From Thozetella sp. PMI_491 (taxonomy: Eukaryota; Ascomycota; Sordariomycetes; Chaetosphaeriales; Chaetosphaeriaceae), in contig MU270050.1 of the NCBI GenBank assembly GCA_021432635.1, positions 434,001 through 498,000 of the forward strand: DNA of 64,000 bases. The letters are read 5' to 3'. The translations under genes were made by a program, and so were the position numbers. This document shows positions 1 through 12,173 of this stretch, one piece after another (position 1 is the first letter of the stretch; each line of letters begins with the position of its first letter). Below the pieces are notes generated by a model. The model was not told the DNA's origin. It saw only the letters and a list, made by a program, of their open reading frames with translations, and did not search any database.

Positions 1-1514
1 GTTGCGCTTGAGGGAAGCTGCAGTCGGGCGATGTCACCCCCAGGATGTGGGAGCGGGCGTCACTAGGTAAGAGCTTCGGTGGTGAAGCTGACGATTGCTT
101 CGTGACCCTAGGCCATTGTACTAGATCAGCCTCATTCGCTCTCTCTTCCCCGCTGCCAGATGACGAGAGGATAACAGGCGAGACGAGTCTTCTCATTGGG
201 GTGAAACAGGTTACCAATCGTGTTAATGCGCGAATCCAATTTAGTAAATCAATCAACGGGCAAGACGAGCAATAGGATCCTCGCGGAACACTGATTTTCA
301 CGCCCAGAAAAGTCGATGAGCATGCGTGCCGGTTGATCTGAATGCCAAACAAGACCAAGTTATAGTTTGCCGCGCATTTCCCGGTCTGAGTGTGAAAGAA
401 CTTGGAGTACAAGCTGTATGCCATAACGCTCTTGGTATTGATGACATTGTCGAGGTTCTGCAGTAACTCCAAGACATCGCCGAACAGAATCGTGTCAATC
501 GCGTTCTGTGCCGTCTGAACCGCCTGAATGGTGCCCTGGTAGCGGAACCAGGAATCTTGACTAAGTACCACATATTTGGCTATCGGCTTTTCCGGCCACT
601 ACTAGCAAATCGCCCAGAACTCGGACATAAAGTACAGGGTAGTCTTGCGGCGAACCTCGCGGGTTTGGCCATCTTCGCCGCACTCAGCGAGTCAACCCGA
701 GGCACGCATCGAACGTTAGTACTTTAGACAGGGCAGCTGCGCCCCCCGCCGACGAGCCGCCACAGGCTTTGACGGGTATCTCACCGTCTAGCAGATACTC
801 TGTCTTTGGTAACTTCGGTGTCCACATCGGCCTGTCGGGTCTACCCCGGTGTGCCCTAAGCGAACGGCCCTATAGGGTTATGGGAATACTAGCGCGATCA
901 CAAGACGTTGCTTGGCAAAAGGGCCGACGTTACGGGGCAAGGAGCACTGATGCACAAGCCATAGAGATAGCGACACGATAGCAAAATGCAATACAGATAG
1001 CGTATTTATTCATGTATTCGTGAATGTTCCCGCTCCTGGATAACAAGAAAGACGCTCAACTGAGCCACCATCTTCGTACTCCATCATGGGTGTGTAATGG
1101 CCTGTAGGTGTAGCACAGACGGGATCATCATCCTGTAGGGGCCTTTGTAAGCCTGGATATTATTGGCTACCAGTCACGAGGCGGCGGGGTCTCTGTTTAC
1201 CCAGGACTTATGCTGCGGACTGCAATCCTGTTTGGGAAGGTTAACCGAACGAGCAAACGCGCCAGTGGACCTGTAGAACACGAGGCAATTACGGGAGTGC
1301 TCAGTGAGCTAACCAGTTAAAGGGGTTGGATGGACCGCTAAAATGCTTACGTCAGAGGCTAGGAGAAGCGCCTGTAACTTATAATAACGGCAACCTGAAA
1401 TCTCTCCCAGTCGGCGTAGTTTGCCCTTAACAACACCACAGGCTGCTGTAACGCCACCTCAGGTACCCGGGATAGCAAACTGTCCCAGAGTCTTTCCACC
1501 AACGCTACGGCGCC
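1..1514. other. 5' gene-poor stretch with one possible exon relic
   Basis: No convincing complete gene was found. On the minus strand about 255-575 reads as one amino-acid-like frame containing YVVLSQDSWFRYQGT and later AYSLYSKFFHTQTGK. Two consecutive TAG codons sit just upstream and I found no recognisable partner exon. This may be a relic exon or chance. The rest carries only short, composition-driven ORFs. Confidence 0.3.
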
Positions 1515-3412
1515 ATGGCGCCCTCGCTCAGCACATTGGCCGTGTCGGCGTCGGTGGTGCTTTTCTTAACACAATGGCTCTGGCCTCTGTTCAAGAACTA
1601 CCAGAAGGCACGGGCCTCGGGAGTGCCTATGGTCATCTCCCCTGTCAACCCCGACAACGTGAGTGCCCCTCCAGTAGCGTCAAGCTCGAGCCCCGTCACT
1701 GGCTGTGGCATCTTAAAAAGAAAACACAATCGTTTGCTGACATTTTGTGTTACTGCACGATAGATGCTCTGGAGAATTTCCCAGAGACTAATCCGGCCGC
1801 AACTAAGAAAGATCTCCGTCACGGATGGCCAGAAGCTATCGATGCACGGCTGGGCCTTCTTCCCCGAGAACAACGGCTTGATCCGGCGACACGGGAATAT
1901 GGTGATGAATGTAACTGCGGGGCGAAACACACTCTGGATCGCTGACCCGGCTGTGAGCCTCGATATACTTGCACGACGAAAAGCCTTTATCCAATCCCGC
2001 CTCAACAGCTTTATTGTCGGTTTCATGGGCCGCAACGTATTCACTGTGAGTTAGACACTGTAGCGCTCTTGGCTGCCCAAGTATCCCATACTCGATGAGG
2101 TGTCGTGCTGACAGCCGTCGCAGTCTAATCACGAGGATTGGGCTCGCCAGCGCCGCCTCGTTGTCCCGAACTTCAACGAACGCATAATGGAGACGGTGTG
2201 GACAGAGAGCATCAGACAGGCCTTGGCTATGGTGGACTGCATGCTTGAGGAACCCGATGCCATCTCCAACCGGGTCGTCACCAGCATGCACAGCGTGTCG
2301 ATGAACGTGCTAGCCAAAGCTGCTTATGGCCATTCTAAGACCTTCAAGCCCGTGGAGACATTTAATGACCCAACCGCAAAATTCACATACGCAGACGCCG
2401 TCTGGCTCTGCACTACTATGATCTTCTACGCGGCCCTCTTTCCTAGCTGGCTTCTGCGCCACCGTTTTGCGACAATCCCAATGCAGACGGTTGGGGCCGC
2501 GAGGGACATGCTGCCCGGTCTGACGAGAGACATGCTCACGGCAGAGCGGAAAGCAGAGGCCGCCGGCGGTAACGAGCCTAAGAACAACTTGATGAGCATG
2601 CTCGTACGGTTGTCTGACTCGGAGAAAACGGGTGACAGCAAGACCGGCTTGCTCGACGAGGAGATTTCTGGGAATCTATTCGCCTTCACGGCTGCCGGCT
2701 TCGACACCACCGCAAATACGCTGGTATACTCTCTTATTCTTCTAGCTGTGTACCCAGAATGGCAGGACTGGGTGCAAGAAGAGGTGGACTTTGTGTGGAA
2801 GAGCCTGAAGGAGGAAGGGAAGGAAGAGCCGAGCTATGCGGATGCATATCCGAGACTGACAAGAGTCCAGGCTCTGATGGTGGGTTGCCCTTGCCATGCA
2901 CTCTGGCCGACAGACTAACCGCCGAGTAGTACGAGACACTACGGCTCTTCCCTGCCTCGCTCACGGTGAGCCGTGACTTGGAGAGTCCGCAGACCATCAA
3001 GCGAGGCGACAAGATCTACCAGCTGAGCGCAACGGATCGCATCTTCATTTCGATTGTCGAATTGCACAACGACCCGGCCGTGTGGGGCCCCGACAGCCTC
3101 GAGTTTCGTCCTACACGCTGGCTTCAGTCTGATGGCTACTCGGCTGAGATGATCACACCACCTCGAGGATCCTTCATCCCCTGGGGCGTTGGGCCGCGCT
3201 TGTGCCCTGGCATCAAGACATCCCAAGTCGAATTCACCACCGTCATGACGACCCTCATGCGCAAATGCCAGGTCTCTGCTGTTCCACGAGCAGGACAGAC
3301 GATGGAACAGGCCCGTAAGCACCTTTACGGGGTGGCTATGAACAGTAACCAGTCTCTAGCGCTGCAGTTGCTAAAGCCCGACGACGTATATCTAAAGTGG
3401 GAACGCCGTTAG
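1515..3412 (+). CDS. cytochrome P450 monooxygenase
   Basis: Haem-thiolate monooxygenase, expected in the ER membrane with an NADPH-P450 reductase; the substrate cannot be read from the sequence. My model has four exons: 1515-1658, 1764-2045, 2124-2879 and 2930-3412, giving 554 aa, a normal fungal P450 length. The introns are 105, 78 and 50 nt, all GT-AG and in phase 0, and a CTGAC branch site is visible in the first. The N-terminus has a hydrophobic anchor (residues about 5-25). The C-helix region reads EDWARQRR, the I-helix oxygen-binding motif is AGFDTT (about 333-338), and the K-helix ExxR is ETLR (about 396-399). The haem loop is PWGVGPRLCPG with the axial Cys near residue 486; Trp replaces the usual Phe at the start of that signature. 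The gene looks intact and stands alone, with no adjacent biosynthetic core enzyme. The P450 family is not assigned. Confidence 0.9.
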
Positions 3413-3734
3413 ACCCAATTAGGATAGGCTAGACAGGCTAGCACAAGCTCTAGTAAACTCCTAGCGACAATAGTGAAGGCGGTTGGAGGGGTACGCAAAG
3501 ATGGCGAGTGGTCGCACGAGGCAAGGAAGTATTATATCTTATATGCATGTTAGACACACTGTATTGTAGCCACTTGCTGAGTCGCGCCCTTTATGTATCG
3601 ATGCCATGGTAAATTGCGACTGATCGACGCTATCTGCTAGCCTAATCGCCCAGCATGGTCTGGGCGAAAGGCTGGGTATATCCGCACCACTGATTACCAC
3701 CCTACCTGCAAAGTCCCATACCTTTACATTTGAT
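3413..3734. other. convergent intergenic spacer
   Basis: Space between the stop codons of the P450 (+) and the carboxypeptidase-like gene (-). Nothing beyond presumed 3' UTR sequence is recognisable. Confidence 0.5.
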
Positions 3735-5552
3735 TCATTGCTGTGCCACCATCTTCCTCATGTTCTTACTAGTTATGCCCGCCAAGGGATGCAGCATATC
3801 TGTCTCCGTATCTATAACCTTCCCACTCGTAGTGGCCAGTCCTGCTGGTATTTCAGGCAGGTGGGTGTCTGGGTTATAGATCGCCCCCGCGGGCACCGCC
3901 TTCGTTTGAACAGTCCCAGATCCCTCCCGGAATGTGCTCGTTTGGCTTCCCTTCGTTGTGATGTTCTTGCCGAGAGCCATTGGCATCGTCCCTGTAGCGA
4001 TGTCCATTCCCGTCATTGCTCTCTCGAAGACACGAAGGGCGGCCTCCGGTGCGTGAAACGCCGAAAAGTGGCCGGCAAAGTACAGCCGAGTGAAAGAGAA
4101 ACCATCAGCCTGCCTTGTCTCGCCAGGAATTTGACCGTTGGTCAGCGCGGTCATGTTCACGATCCCTGCCTGCGGCCACCCCGGAGCTCCGACGTTGTCG
4201 GCTACGATTTGCGCCCCAATCAAATTGCTATCGTAGTCCGCATCGCCCCCAAACATGGCGACAGTGACGCCCTCCTGGAGTAAAGAGGTCATGGCTTTCG
4301 TTATGAGCTCTCCCGTGCGGCTGTCATCGCCCGTCGAGTTGAAGGCGATGAATGTCTGTACCGACGCTTGGGTGAAATTGGTCGTCGCCCCGATAGCCTT
4401 TTGGACATCGGCCCTGTTGAGGTAGGAGACAAAGAAGGAGGAAGGGAATGGGTCTGGCGAGAGCTCGCGGATATCTGTCTCTGATCGAAGAGCATTAATG
4501 TCGAAGAATTCTTCTACATTTGAGACGCAAAAATTGTCCGCTGCTCCACAGACGCTGTCGATATTAGCGGGTGGTGGGTTGGCGTTGCACACGGCCTGCT
4601 GCTCTTGGCACCCACCAGGGCCCCAGACATTGTTGAAGAGTTGTTGCTGCTGGGCTGGGGTATATGGCTTTAAATCATAGGGGTTGCCTGGCTGGACGGT
4701 ATAATTATAGTAGGCGGCGAACTGGACGCGCGTATCGTAGAAGCCATCTTCTATCGTCAGGGACTTCAACGGAATGGGAACCGTCCCTGGTGTGTTGAGC
4801 TTGTTCTGCTTGACTATATAGTCGGCAAAGATGGGGCCGTAATGCCCACCATATGACTGAGTGTTGATATGAACGCCATTGGCAGAGTACTGCGGGAACG
4901 CGCCCATGAAGCCCTGCATAGTACTGTAGAAAATCGGTGCGGCGGCAGCTGTGCCGTTCGGCGTCAGGGAGACATCTGGGGAAGAGAATGTCCCACAGCC
5001 AGGATCAGCGGTAGTGCAGCTCTGGGTCGGTGTGATCAGAGCAGTCTGGGGAGACTGGGACGCATTGGTGGCGATTGTGAAGGAAAATCCAACAGTTGCA
5101 GGCTGGTCCACAAAAAGCATGTTGCTGATACTTGAGAACGAGTTCGGGTTGTTGACTACTTTGCCGGCGCTATCGATCGAACAAGGCCCAATCTCGGAAA
5201 AGAGACCGTTCATCGAACTTGCGCCGGGGCCGCCGTCCAGCCGGACTGTTAGAGGGGCCTGTGTGGGATTTCCATTGCGAGCTTCAAAAAACATGAAGTA
5301 CATGTGCTGCGTGGGGGTGACATCCACATAACCAGCGAAGCTCTTGACATTAGGATTGGTCTCGCATATTCCGTTGGGGACCTGCTTGAAGCGCACAGTG
5401 AATCCGTTGCCTTGCACAGTTTGGAGATCGGTGGGCGGAGGGACGAATTGCGCAATAGCAGAGGAGATGAATAGCAAAAGAGCGTGGCACACGGAGAACC
5501 CCATCGTGAAGGCCGGGAGACGACGCTGTCGTGCTCTCGAAAGGAGGTTCAA
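3735..5552 (-). CDS. secreted serine carboxypeptidase-like protein (peptidase S10)
   Basis: Predicted extracellular or vacuolar alpha/beta-hydrolase peptidase of family S10, which removes C-terminal residues. It is one uninterrupted ORF of 605 aa. A second Met at residue 17 (start 5504) directly precedes a strong signal peptide (MGFSVCHALLLFISSAIAQ), so the shorter 589-aa form may be the true product. Family blocks in order are DGGPGASSMNGLFSEIGPC (about 106-124), QSYGGHYGP with the nucleophile Ser near 233, FGGDADYD carrying the acid near 437-439, and FAGHFSAFH with the His near 495. The triad is therefore present. The usual GESYGG is TQSYGG here and the usual GGPGCS is GGPGAS, so one cysteine and the glutamate before the nucleophile differ. 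Many Asn-X-Ser/Thr sites suit a glycoprotein. Activity is plausible but specificity may have shifted. Confidence 0.85.
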   Translation of the reverse strand: MNLLSRARQRRLPAFTMGFSVCHALLLFISSAIAQFVPPPTDLQTVQGNGFTVRFKQVPNGICETNPNVKSFAGYVDVTPTQHMYFMFFEARNGNPTQAPLTVRLDGGPGASSMNGLFSEIGPCSIDSAGKVVNNPNSFSSISNMLFVDQPATVGFSFTIATNASQSPQTALITPTQSCTTADPGCGTFSSPDVSLTPNGTAAAAPIFYSTMQGFMGAFPQYSANGVHINTQSYGGHYGPIFADYIVKQNKLNTPGTVPIPLKSLTIEDGFYDTRVQFAAYYNYTVQPGNPYDLKPYTPAQQQQLFNNVWGPGGCQEQQAVCNANPPPANIDSVCGAADNFCVSNVEEFFDINALRSETDIRELSPDPFPSSFFVSYLNRADVQKAIGATTNFTQASVQTFIAFNSTGDDSRTGELITKAMTSLLQEGVTVAMFGGDADYDSNLIGAQIVADNVGAPGWPQAGIVNMTALTNGQIPGETRQADGFSFTRLYFAGHFSAFHAPEAALRVFERAMTGMDIATGTMPMALGKNITTKGSQTSTFREGSGTVQTKAVPAGAIYNPDTHLPEIPAGLATTSGKVIDTETDMLHPLAGITSKNMRKMVAQQ

Positions 5553-8241
5553 AAACGCTGCCCGCCTGCTTGCAGCAAAGATCGACTAGAAAGAATGAAG
5601 AAACGAATGCCAAGACCTCCTCCTTCACCTTCGATGCGGTGCGACTATCGCAGTTATCACGTTTTATTGACTCCATAGTCAGGTACAGCGTGCGAGTGCT
5701 TTTGGGTTCGGCTCGGGTGGAGATCTGGAGATCAAGCCCCTGTTTGAAAAGTATGGGACGAAACGCCGCTGTATTCCGAGGCACGGGCCAAACTCCATGC
5801 CCATAAGGCCACGGCATTCCCGAAGCGCTTAGCGCTGAGGGCATACCAGTCGGACGAAACCGGCGTGAAACTAGGTTTCCTCTTCAGGGCTATAGCCGCC
5901 AGCAAAGATTTCACGGTGGATCACCAGAAGGAAATAATTCGAATTAGATAGGAGACATTACTACGGTAGAGTTGTTCTTGGTTAGTATTATGGTCATCCA
6001 TGCAGGCAATATAGGAACCGGCAAGAGCTCCGTATTGTGGCTCTCACATAAGATGGGTAGCCGGTGGACGTTGAAGGCTAAAGAAAAGCGACAAACGAAA
6101 AGTCTGATGGTAAATAGAGAACTAGTAATAATTCGGACTCAGTGTTTGGCCTTTTTTACTAGACTACGTAAATTAAACTCATATGCTGCCTGTCACGGGG
6201 CATAAAAAATGAGACGAGACTGCTGTTCTAAGCCCGTGGCCCCTTCTGATGGGAACTATCTGTGGGGACAAGTTTGTGGAATTGGGCGGAACCAGCAAGG
6301 CTAGGCAGGCGGTGGTTCACGGGTCGGAGCTACTATCGCCATTCTCAGCAAGGACCAGGTGTCGACCGATCGACCTACACCCTTTAACACGTGCCGACTT
6401 TCACTGCCACATTTCGGTGCAACAGCATGTCGTCTGTCATCCTAAACGAATATCGTGAACCAACGAACCCCAGGTCTCATTCGCTCTTTAGCTTCGAAGC
6501 GGGGGCTAAGCAAGAGTGGCTTGAGCACCAAGAGGCTCATAGATAACATGAGGCCACTCAGAAATAGAACCGACTCGCATCTTCGCCCATTTGACGACTT
6601 TGTGCTAGCCTGTTTACTCCTCGTCCTTGATTGAGCTGAAGGACCTGCTCCGCGTGAAGCTCTCTTTTTCTCTGAATTGAAGAAATCATAGGGCATTACT
6701 ACATATGTGCTGAATACAGAGTGGGGATGTCAATTTGAAGGGCCTGGGAGTAGTCTTAATAGTTGATTAAGTGTGAAAATCCACAAGCTAGGTATTCAGG
6801 ATTCAGGGATCTATAGCACTCGCACTTCGGAAATTTGGTACAAGCGGGAGAAATCTAGCATAACGATTGAGATGATGGTAGAGGATCCTCATTTAAAGAA
6901 GACGTCAAAATGGAAGAAAGAAAAGAGATGACGGAAGTCCTGGCTCGTAAACTAAAGTAGGAAGGCAGGACCCTCTGTTTGCACCACCGCAAGACCGAAT
7001 CACACCCTCAAGTGAAGGAATGTCTCTTTCTATCTATTGATGCTAGCGTATTGTACTATACTACGAATTACTTCGAAAACGGTTGAAGTGAAGCTTAGGC
7101 CACGCTTTTTCTTGGGGTACAAATTCCGGTGAAAAATATACAGCTAAATAAACTCATCTCAAAATAGATAATAATTAATTCGTAGGGAGTGAGGAGAAAT
7201 TATATCAGGTATATTCAACCAGTTATTTGTTAGATATCTCTTATATTAAGAAGGCCGTAACGGAAAAGTATAAATACAAGAGTATAAATACAAGAAGTGG
7301 AGGAGGAGCGAGAAAACCCGTGCATCTGGTTATTTTGGGGTCACCTTCCTTTCGATAGGACAGCTGTATAGCAGAGCCACTACATTGTTCGCGGCGAGGT
7401 GGAACAGGAATTAGAAGAACAGACTGGCGGAGGGGAGGTCGGCATACAGGACTGGATAGATCTGTTTTGGATTGTTTGGATCAAGATGCATTAGCTGTCA
7501 GCATCTACAGTAGGAGACGAGGATATGTGGTTGGCATATCTTAATGATCCTGCTCTCCAATAAGTGAATCATCCAAGCACGCTGAAACATTCAATATAGC
7601 TTATCACGTCTTGTTGAATTAGCTACAGTGCTAGCTTGCGAGCTTGAGAAATGGTGCTGGCATATAGAGTGTTATAATCCGGAGTAGTTCAGTTATTGGA
7701 TGTAGTTGAACAATAGACTAATTACCCAAGGCATATTAGTGTTCTAAGCTCTATTTCATTTGCCCCTCCCCCTTCCCCGATTGCTCACCCTTGCTATACC
7801 TCCGTAGAGACCATGCTAGGACCAGAGCGCGGTGCTTCAGGCTTCGACCCTCTCCGCACAGCACATGCCTTTATGTTACCACGCATTGGCTGAGCTGTTT
7901 CAGCAGGCCCAGCCCCGAAGTCTTGTGGGTCTGTGATCGTCAGGCAAATGTGGGGCGCCCGGCAAATATGGCCTCGTTGGGGCTTTGGCATTGACGCCCA
8001 TTGGGTGGGAGTGGTTGAAATTCGAAACCCGAAGAGGATCAGAGCCCCCTAGCGCCGATGCTGCCTCCCCCCTGGCCGCGCTAGAAGACCTTCGTAAATG
8101 ATGCGAGCGATCCTCGCTAAACATTCCACTTCCATCTTGCCTCCTTCGTGAACCAAGGTGCTGGAGAATAGGGATTCTTCCTCGAGACACAAAGACCCGG
8201 GAATTATCGACGCTGGCTTTTCTTTTTATGCATTTCTCGTC
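5553..8241. other. long gene-poor, partly AT-rich region
   Basis: No gene could be supported. From about 6.7 to 7.75 kb the sequence is visibly A/T-rich with frequent stops in all frames, as in old repeat-induced-mutation-type decay. A 14-bp unit (AGTATAAATACAAG) is present twice in tandem at 7267-7294. About 7.75-8.24 kb is the presumed promoter of the DOMON/b561 gene. Confidence 0.45.
7267..7294 (+). repeat. two tandem copies of a 14-bp unit
   Basis: AGTATAAATACAAG occurs twice head to tail inside the AT-rich stretch. No function is assigned. Confidence 0.8.
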
Positions 8242-9747
8242 ATGTCGCGCTTCGCAATCCTCCTTTTCGGGGCGCTTTCTTTGATTCTGGGCCGCCATGG
8301 CTCTCTAGCGGCGTACTCGGCGCAGTACTACCATCCCGGGAGCGAGGATGCAGGGCCTACCTTCTCCGTAGCCATGAACACGTGGAAGAACGAGTCGACC
8401 CATGCGACAGATCTCGTTTTCACATTCGGATATGAGCGGAAGTACGACAGAGGATGGGCGGCTATCGGCTTGGGCGAGAGCATGTTCCCGTCGCTGATAT
8501 TCATGACCTACGGCCTACAAACGCCTAGCGAAGGTATGCATCCATCAAGAAATCCTTTCGTGGTGCGACTGGCGGGCACTAAAACACCGCGCAATTGATA
8601 CAGACCTCGTCATCAGTGTGCGGGAAGGCCGGTAAGCTTGGTGGCACCCAAAACCAATTGCCGCTCTCTGTCCTGACCTGTAATCACTAGGGAATACAGC
8701 GAGCCGCGGCCTGCTGCGGGTTTACCGCAAGTGGAGATGCGAGCCCTGTCTTTCAGCAACTCGAGTCGCTGGCTAGAGACGAGCTTTATTTGCTTCGGCT
8801 GCGGAGACTGGGCGGCCAAAAGGCGCGCTGGTAAGGTGCAATCCTTCATCTGGGCTTTCAATCCACAGGACGATGTTGCAAATGCAACTGTCCAGTCCGA
8901 AGTTTGGTTTCACGCGTATACCGGCACCTTCACATTGGACATGTCGGACATTGAGGCTATCGGCTTTTTAGGAGTGCCAGTCATGCCCCCAATCAACCCA
9001 GCCCGCCCAAACCAGCCCGACATGGCCGACGAAGTAAGCATCTACTCTGCTCTGGTCCCGGCCCACGGCGCCCTCTTTGGGCTCGCCATGCTGGTTCTTT
9101 ATCCATGCGGGATACTTTCTATCCGACACATGCCCAATCGGATTCCGCTGTACCTATTTTTCCAGGTCTTCGCCACAGTTAGTTGTGTGATGGGGGCGGC
9201 GGCTATCTTTTATGCTGTCATGGCCACCGGCTGGGTAAGCGACGACCAAAAACCGTTCAGAACGGCTTATTATAGATCGGCAGCTCACTTTGGAATGTTA
9301 GGTGGATATGCTCAAGGAGCCGCACGCGATACTTGGAATGATAGTCTTGCTGCTTATCCTACCCCAGCTCTTCTTCGGGTACGTCCTCCGAAAAAAGTCG
9401 ACAAGTCTGAGTAAATCGGAGAGATATCAGCACATCCACCTTTGGCTTGGGCGTGCCATCCTATTCGGTGGCTGCATCAACACGATAGTGTAAGTCTGAT
9501 TTTTATTTTCAATAAATATCACCCAAGATGCGTGACCAATTGCTGAAACCCAAATTATAGTGGTTTGGAGTCAGCGGGCTTTTCCACAGGAGCCGTTGTG
9601 GGTGTCTCTCTTGTCGCCATATTTGACTTTGTCGTCATCATGTTCCCCCCTTATCTCCTAAGGAGGAGAGCAAATGACTTTGGAAGCCAGCGGAGCGGCT
9701 ATGAAGCTGTTGTGCCCCTCTTGGATAATGGCGAAGAGCTCAAGTGA
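8242..9747 (+). CDS. DOMON / cytochrome b561-type membrane ferric reductase-like protein
   Basis: Likely a membrane electron-transfer protein joining an extracellular DOMON haem-like domain to a cytochrome b561 core. Five exons give 412 aa: 8242-8533, 8604-8631, 8691-9234, 9302-9489 and 9561-9747. Introns are 70, 59, 67 and 71 nt, and the second exon is only 28 nt. The start is the ATG before a signal peptide (SRFAILLFGALSLILG). The DOMON part runs to about residue 190 (WAAIGLGESMF, then ICFGCGDWAA and VQSFIWAFNPQ). It is followed by hydrophobic helices with candidate haem-b histidines in VPAHGALFG, SIRHMPN, EPHAILGM and HIHLWLGR, which fits the b561 pattern. The C-terminus is a last helix plus a short Arg-rich cytosolic tail. 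Similar DOMON-b561 proteins relate to the cytochrome domain of cellobiose dehydrogenase. The third intron must end at 9301 because an in-frame TAG lies just before it. The gene converges on the membrane-protein gene at 10081. Confidence 0.8.
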
Positions 9748-10080
9748 GGAGCGATCGGGGTTGACAATGAGTGTCTCGACGAAAATCCAAAACGGCATGG
9801 GGAGTTTGGCGTGGAATTCACTCCGGAGGCTGGGCGTTACAGGCCTCCTATACCAACTGTTTCTTAAGTATGGCCACGAATAAGTTGCCAAATCATACTA
9901 GATCGACCTAGAAAGGGTTGCCTCTCGGGATAGATGCAATAAATAGTCTTAGGAAGGCGAGGCTTCACTCCTCGCAAATATCTTAAAAGTATCTCACTTT
10001 TTCTCGCCCTAGAGATCTTGTACCTCCATCGCATGCAGTAAAGATCCTCGTCGATAGTATCCATTATGCTATTGCCTCGA
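9748..10080. other. convergent intergenic spacer
   Basis: The 333 bp between two stop codons hold only unremarkable presumed 3' UTR sequence. Confidence 0.5.
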
Positions 10081-12173
10081 CTAGCTCTCTACTCGTTTTT
10101 TGTCATTGAAGCCGGTCTCTATCTTCGAAACCATAGTTGCCTCCGGTTGCGGCCGTCCGACTTTGAAACGGACTCTTTGGCGCACAATTCTGTCCCTCAC
10201 ACTCCCTCCAGTAATCCAATCTGTAAATTTGCCCCATAGACCACTCTTTTCCTCCTGAGTTGGCAGGTAGTTCTGATCCTCTTGAGGTGGCAGCTGGCCC
10301 AGGTAGGCTATGTCTCGAGCCCCTTCTGATATCACGCTTTCCGCCCCACGCTTCTTCCCATAATACCTTGTAATGAGATCCACCTCGGGGAATCTGGTAG
10401 ATTTCGGCGTCGTCCTTGCAAGAAAGTATGCGGCAAAAAGAAACACTATGCACCAGCTGGTCAAGAACAGCGCGACGGCAGCATAGAGATAGAGCACCCA
10501 TGGCTCGGCAATGGCACGGTAATACACTGTCGCAACGGTTGCATTCGTGCGCAAGTCCGCGGGCAGATGATCGTCACCAAACCCGTAGTGAATCGCCGTT
10601 GTGGCAAACTGGAACGGAACAGCCAGGAAATTATGCAAGATCTGCAACGGTGGACTCTGGTCGTTTGGGTACAAGTTCTTGTACAAGCGCAGGCCCCATC
10701 CTAGACCGTACATGATGCCGTATGACGACGCGACATTGATCCAGTCAGGGTTGGTTGCGTTGACAGACTCTGATATGGGCCCCAGGACCTTGGAAATGGC
10801 AGCACTTAGGTTTTGCGCAGGGACGAAAGTGACGGAGGAATCGGAAGCCGGAGACAGGTACTCCATCGACAGAATGCTGAAGTTGGTCCCGCTGTATGCC
10901 AATGTAGCGTAACGCTTGCGAATTGTGAGCATGGTGACTTGGTCCAGCCGGTTTTGCCAACTAGTGTTGTTGAAGCAAGCCCCTTGGCTCCAGATCTCTT
11001 GGGGACAAATGCTCCATCCTAGATGTATGGAAGTGTCATTGGCTAGGCTGCACTGTGACAAACTCAAGACCACCCAACAAGCATGCTTACCAGCAACAAG
11101 GTCCGTGCCACTATTCGCCACGCACATATATAGCCCTTCACGCTCCGTCTGTCCAAATGCTGCACAATCAGCCGTCAAGTCGAACTCCCATCCTGGCGGC
11201 GCCGGATAGAATTCTAGCTGATATCCCGGAGCATTGTTCACCAGCACGGCAACTTGATTGTCCCACCCCTCGCCTCCAAACAGGAAATTGGCATCATCCT
11301 GGTCTTTGATGATGGCAGCACCGCCGGGGAGAAAGAAGGACGAGCAGTTTTGCCCGCTGCAGGATATGGACGGCACGGTAAGGGAGAAGCGATTGTCGGA
11401 GAGTAGACTGTAGCAGAAGGTCATGTAGTAGAAGTTGATGATGCTAGTTGGTATGAAGCTGCCTAGAAGTGCCGTAAGGGCTAATTCTTCGGTCACCGGA
11501 GCGAGCCCGGCGAAGACTTGCATTTGCGGTTGGTTCGGCGTAGCGGTAAAGATGTACTTGTAATCAACGTTGCCTATCGACCTTGGTCAATTTCTCTGCC
11601 AGCCATTTCTGACGCGATACGAGGAGCTCAGACATACTTGTCAGAATAATGCCTAGTAGCCATGCTAAGCCCATGAACCATAGTCTGACATGAGGTCAAT
11701 ATATACATTCTTGAATTACTTCCTGAACAAGTCTGAGCTCACCTTTTCACGCCCCATAACAAGTGCCATCCCCACGTCGGAAGTATCAGCAGATTTGCCA
11801 CCCCCGAAGGTGGCGTTGCCCGACTAAGGGCCAAAAAGGAAGCCAGAGAAATACCCTGACGCTGGTCCGCGCTCTCGCCGCGCGAAGCCAACGCCCAGCG
11901 CATTGTCTCCATGGTGCTGCCTACTTGACGCCAGATCAGAAATGCGACGATATGTGCGAAGATGTTAACCGTCAGGACAGTTCGGCCGGGGGAGAAGAGC
12001 AGCCCAGGAGGCGGCGGGGACTCGGAGATGAGCACTGTGTTAACATAAACACAAGAGCCGACCACGACACCGGTGGTGAGCAAGGTGGAGACCCAGGTAG
12101 TCCATTTCGACTTGAAATTCCTCCCGAATGTCCTAAAGGCACTGATACTGTCTTGAGAGCTAGTCTCATCCAT
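10081..12173 (-). CDS. uncharacterised fungal multi-pass membrane protein
   Basis: I do not recognise a named family. Transcribed leftward, exons are 12173-11743, 11684-11638 and 11573-10081, with introns of 58 and 64 nt; the 47-nt middle exon encodes a membrane-helix segment (LWFMGLAWLLGIILT). Total about 656 aa. The architecture is two or three N-terminal helices, a short conserved-looking linker (YKYIFTATPNQPQMQVF), then a long Cys- and Asn-rich, probably extracellular region of roughly 250 aa with many N-glycosylation sites. One strong helix follows (VLYLYAAVALFLTSWCIVFLF), then a basic cytosolic tail of about 110 aa. A 48-nt stretch at plus 11046-11093 has GTAAGC and CCTAG ends and keeps the frame, so it may be a third intron that removes 16 residues. 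The arrangement could suit a cell-surface sensor or wall-associated protein, but that is speculation. Confidence 0.7.
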
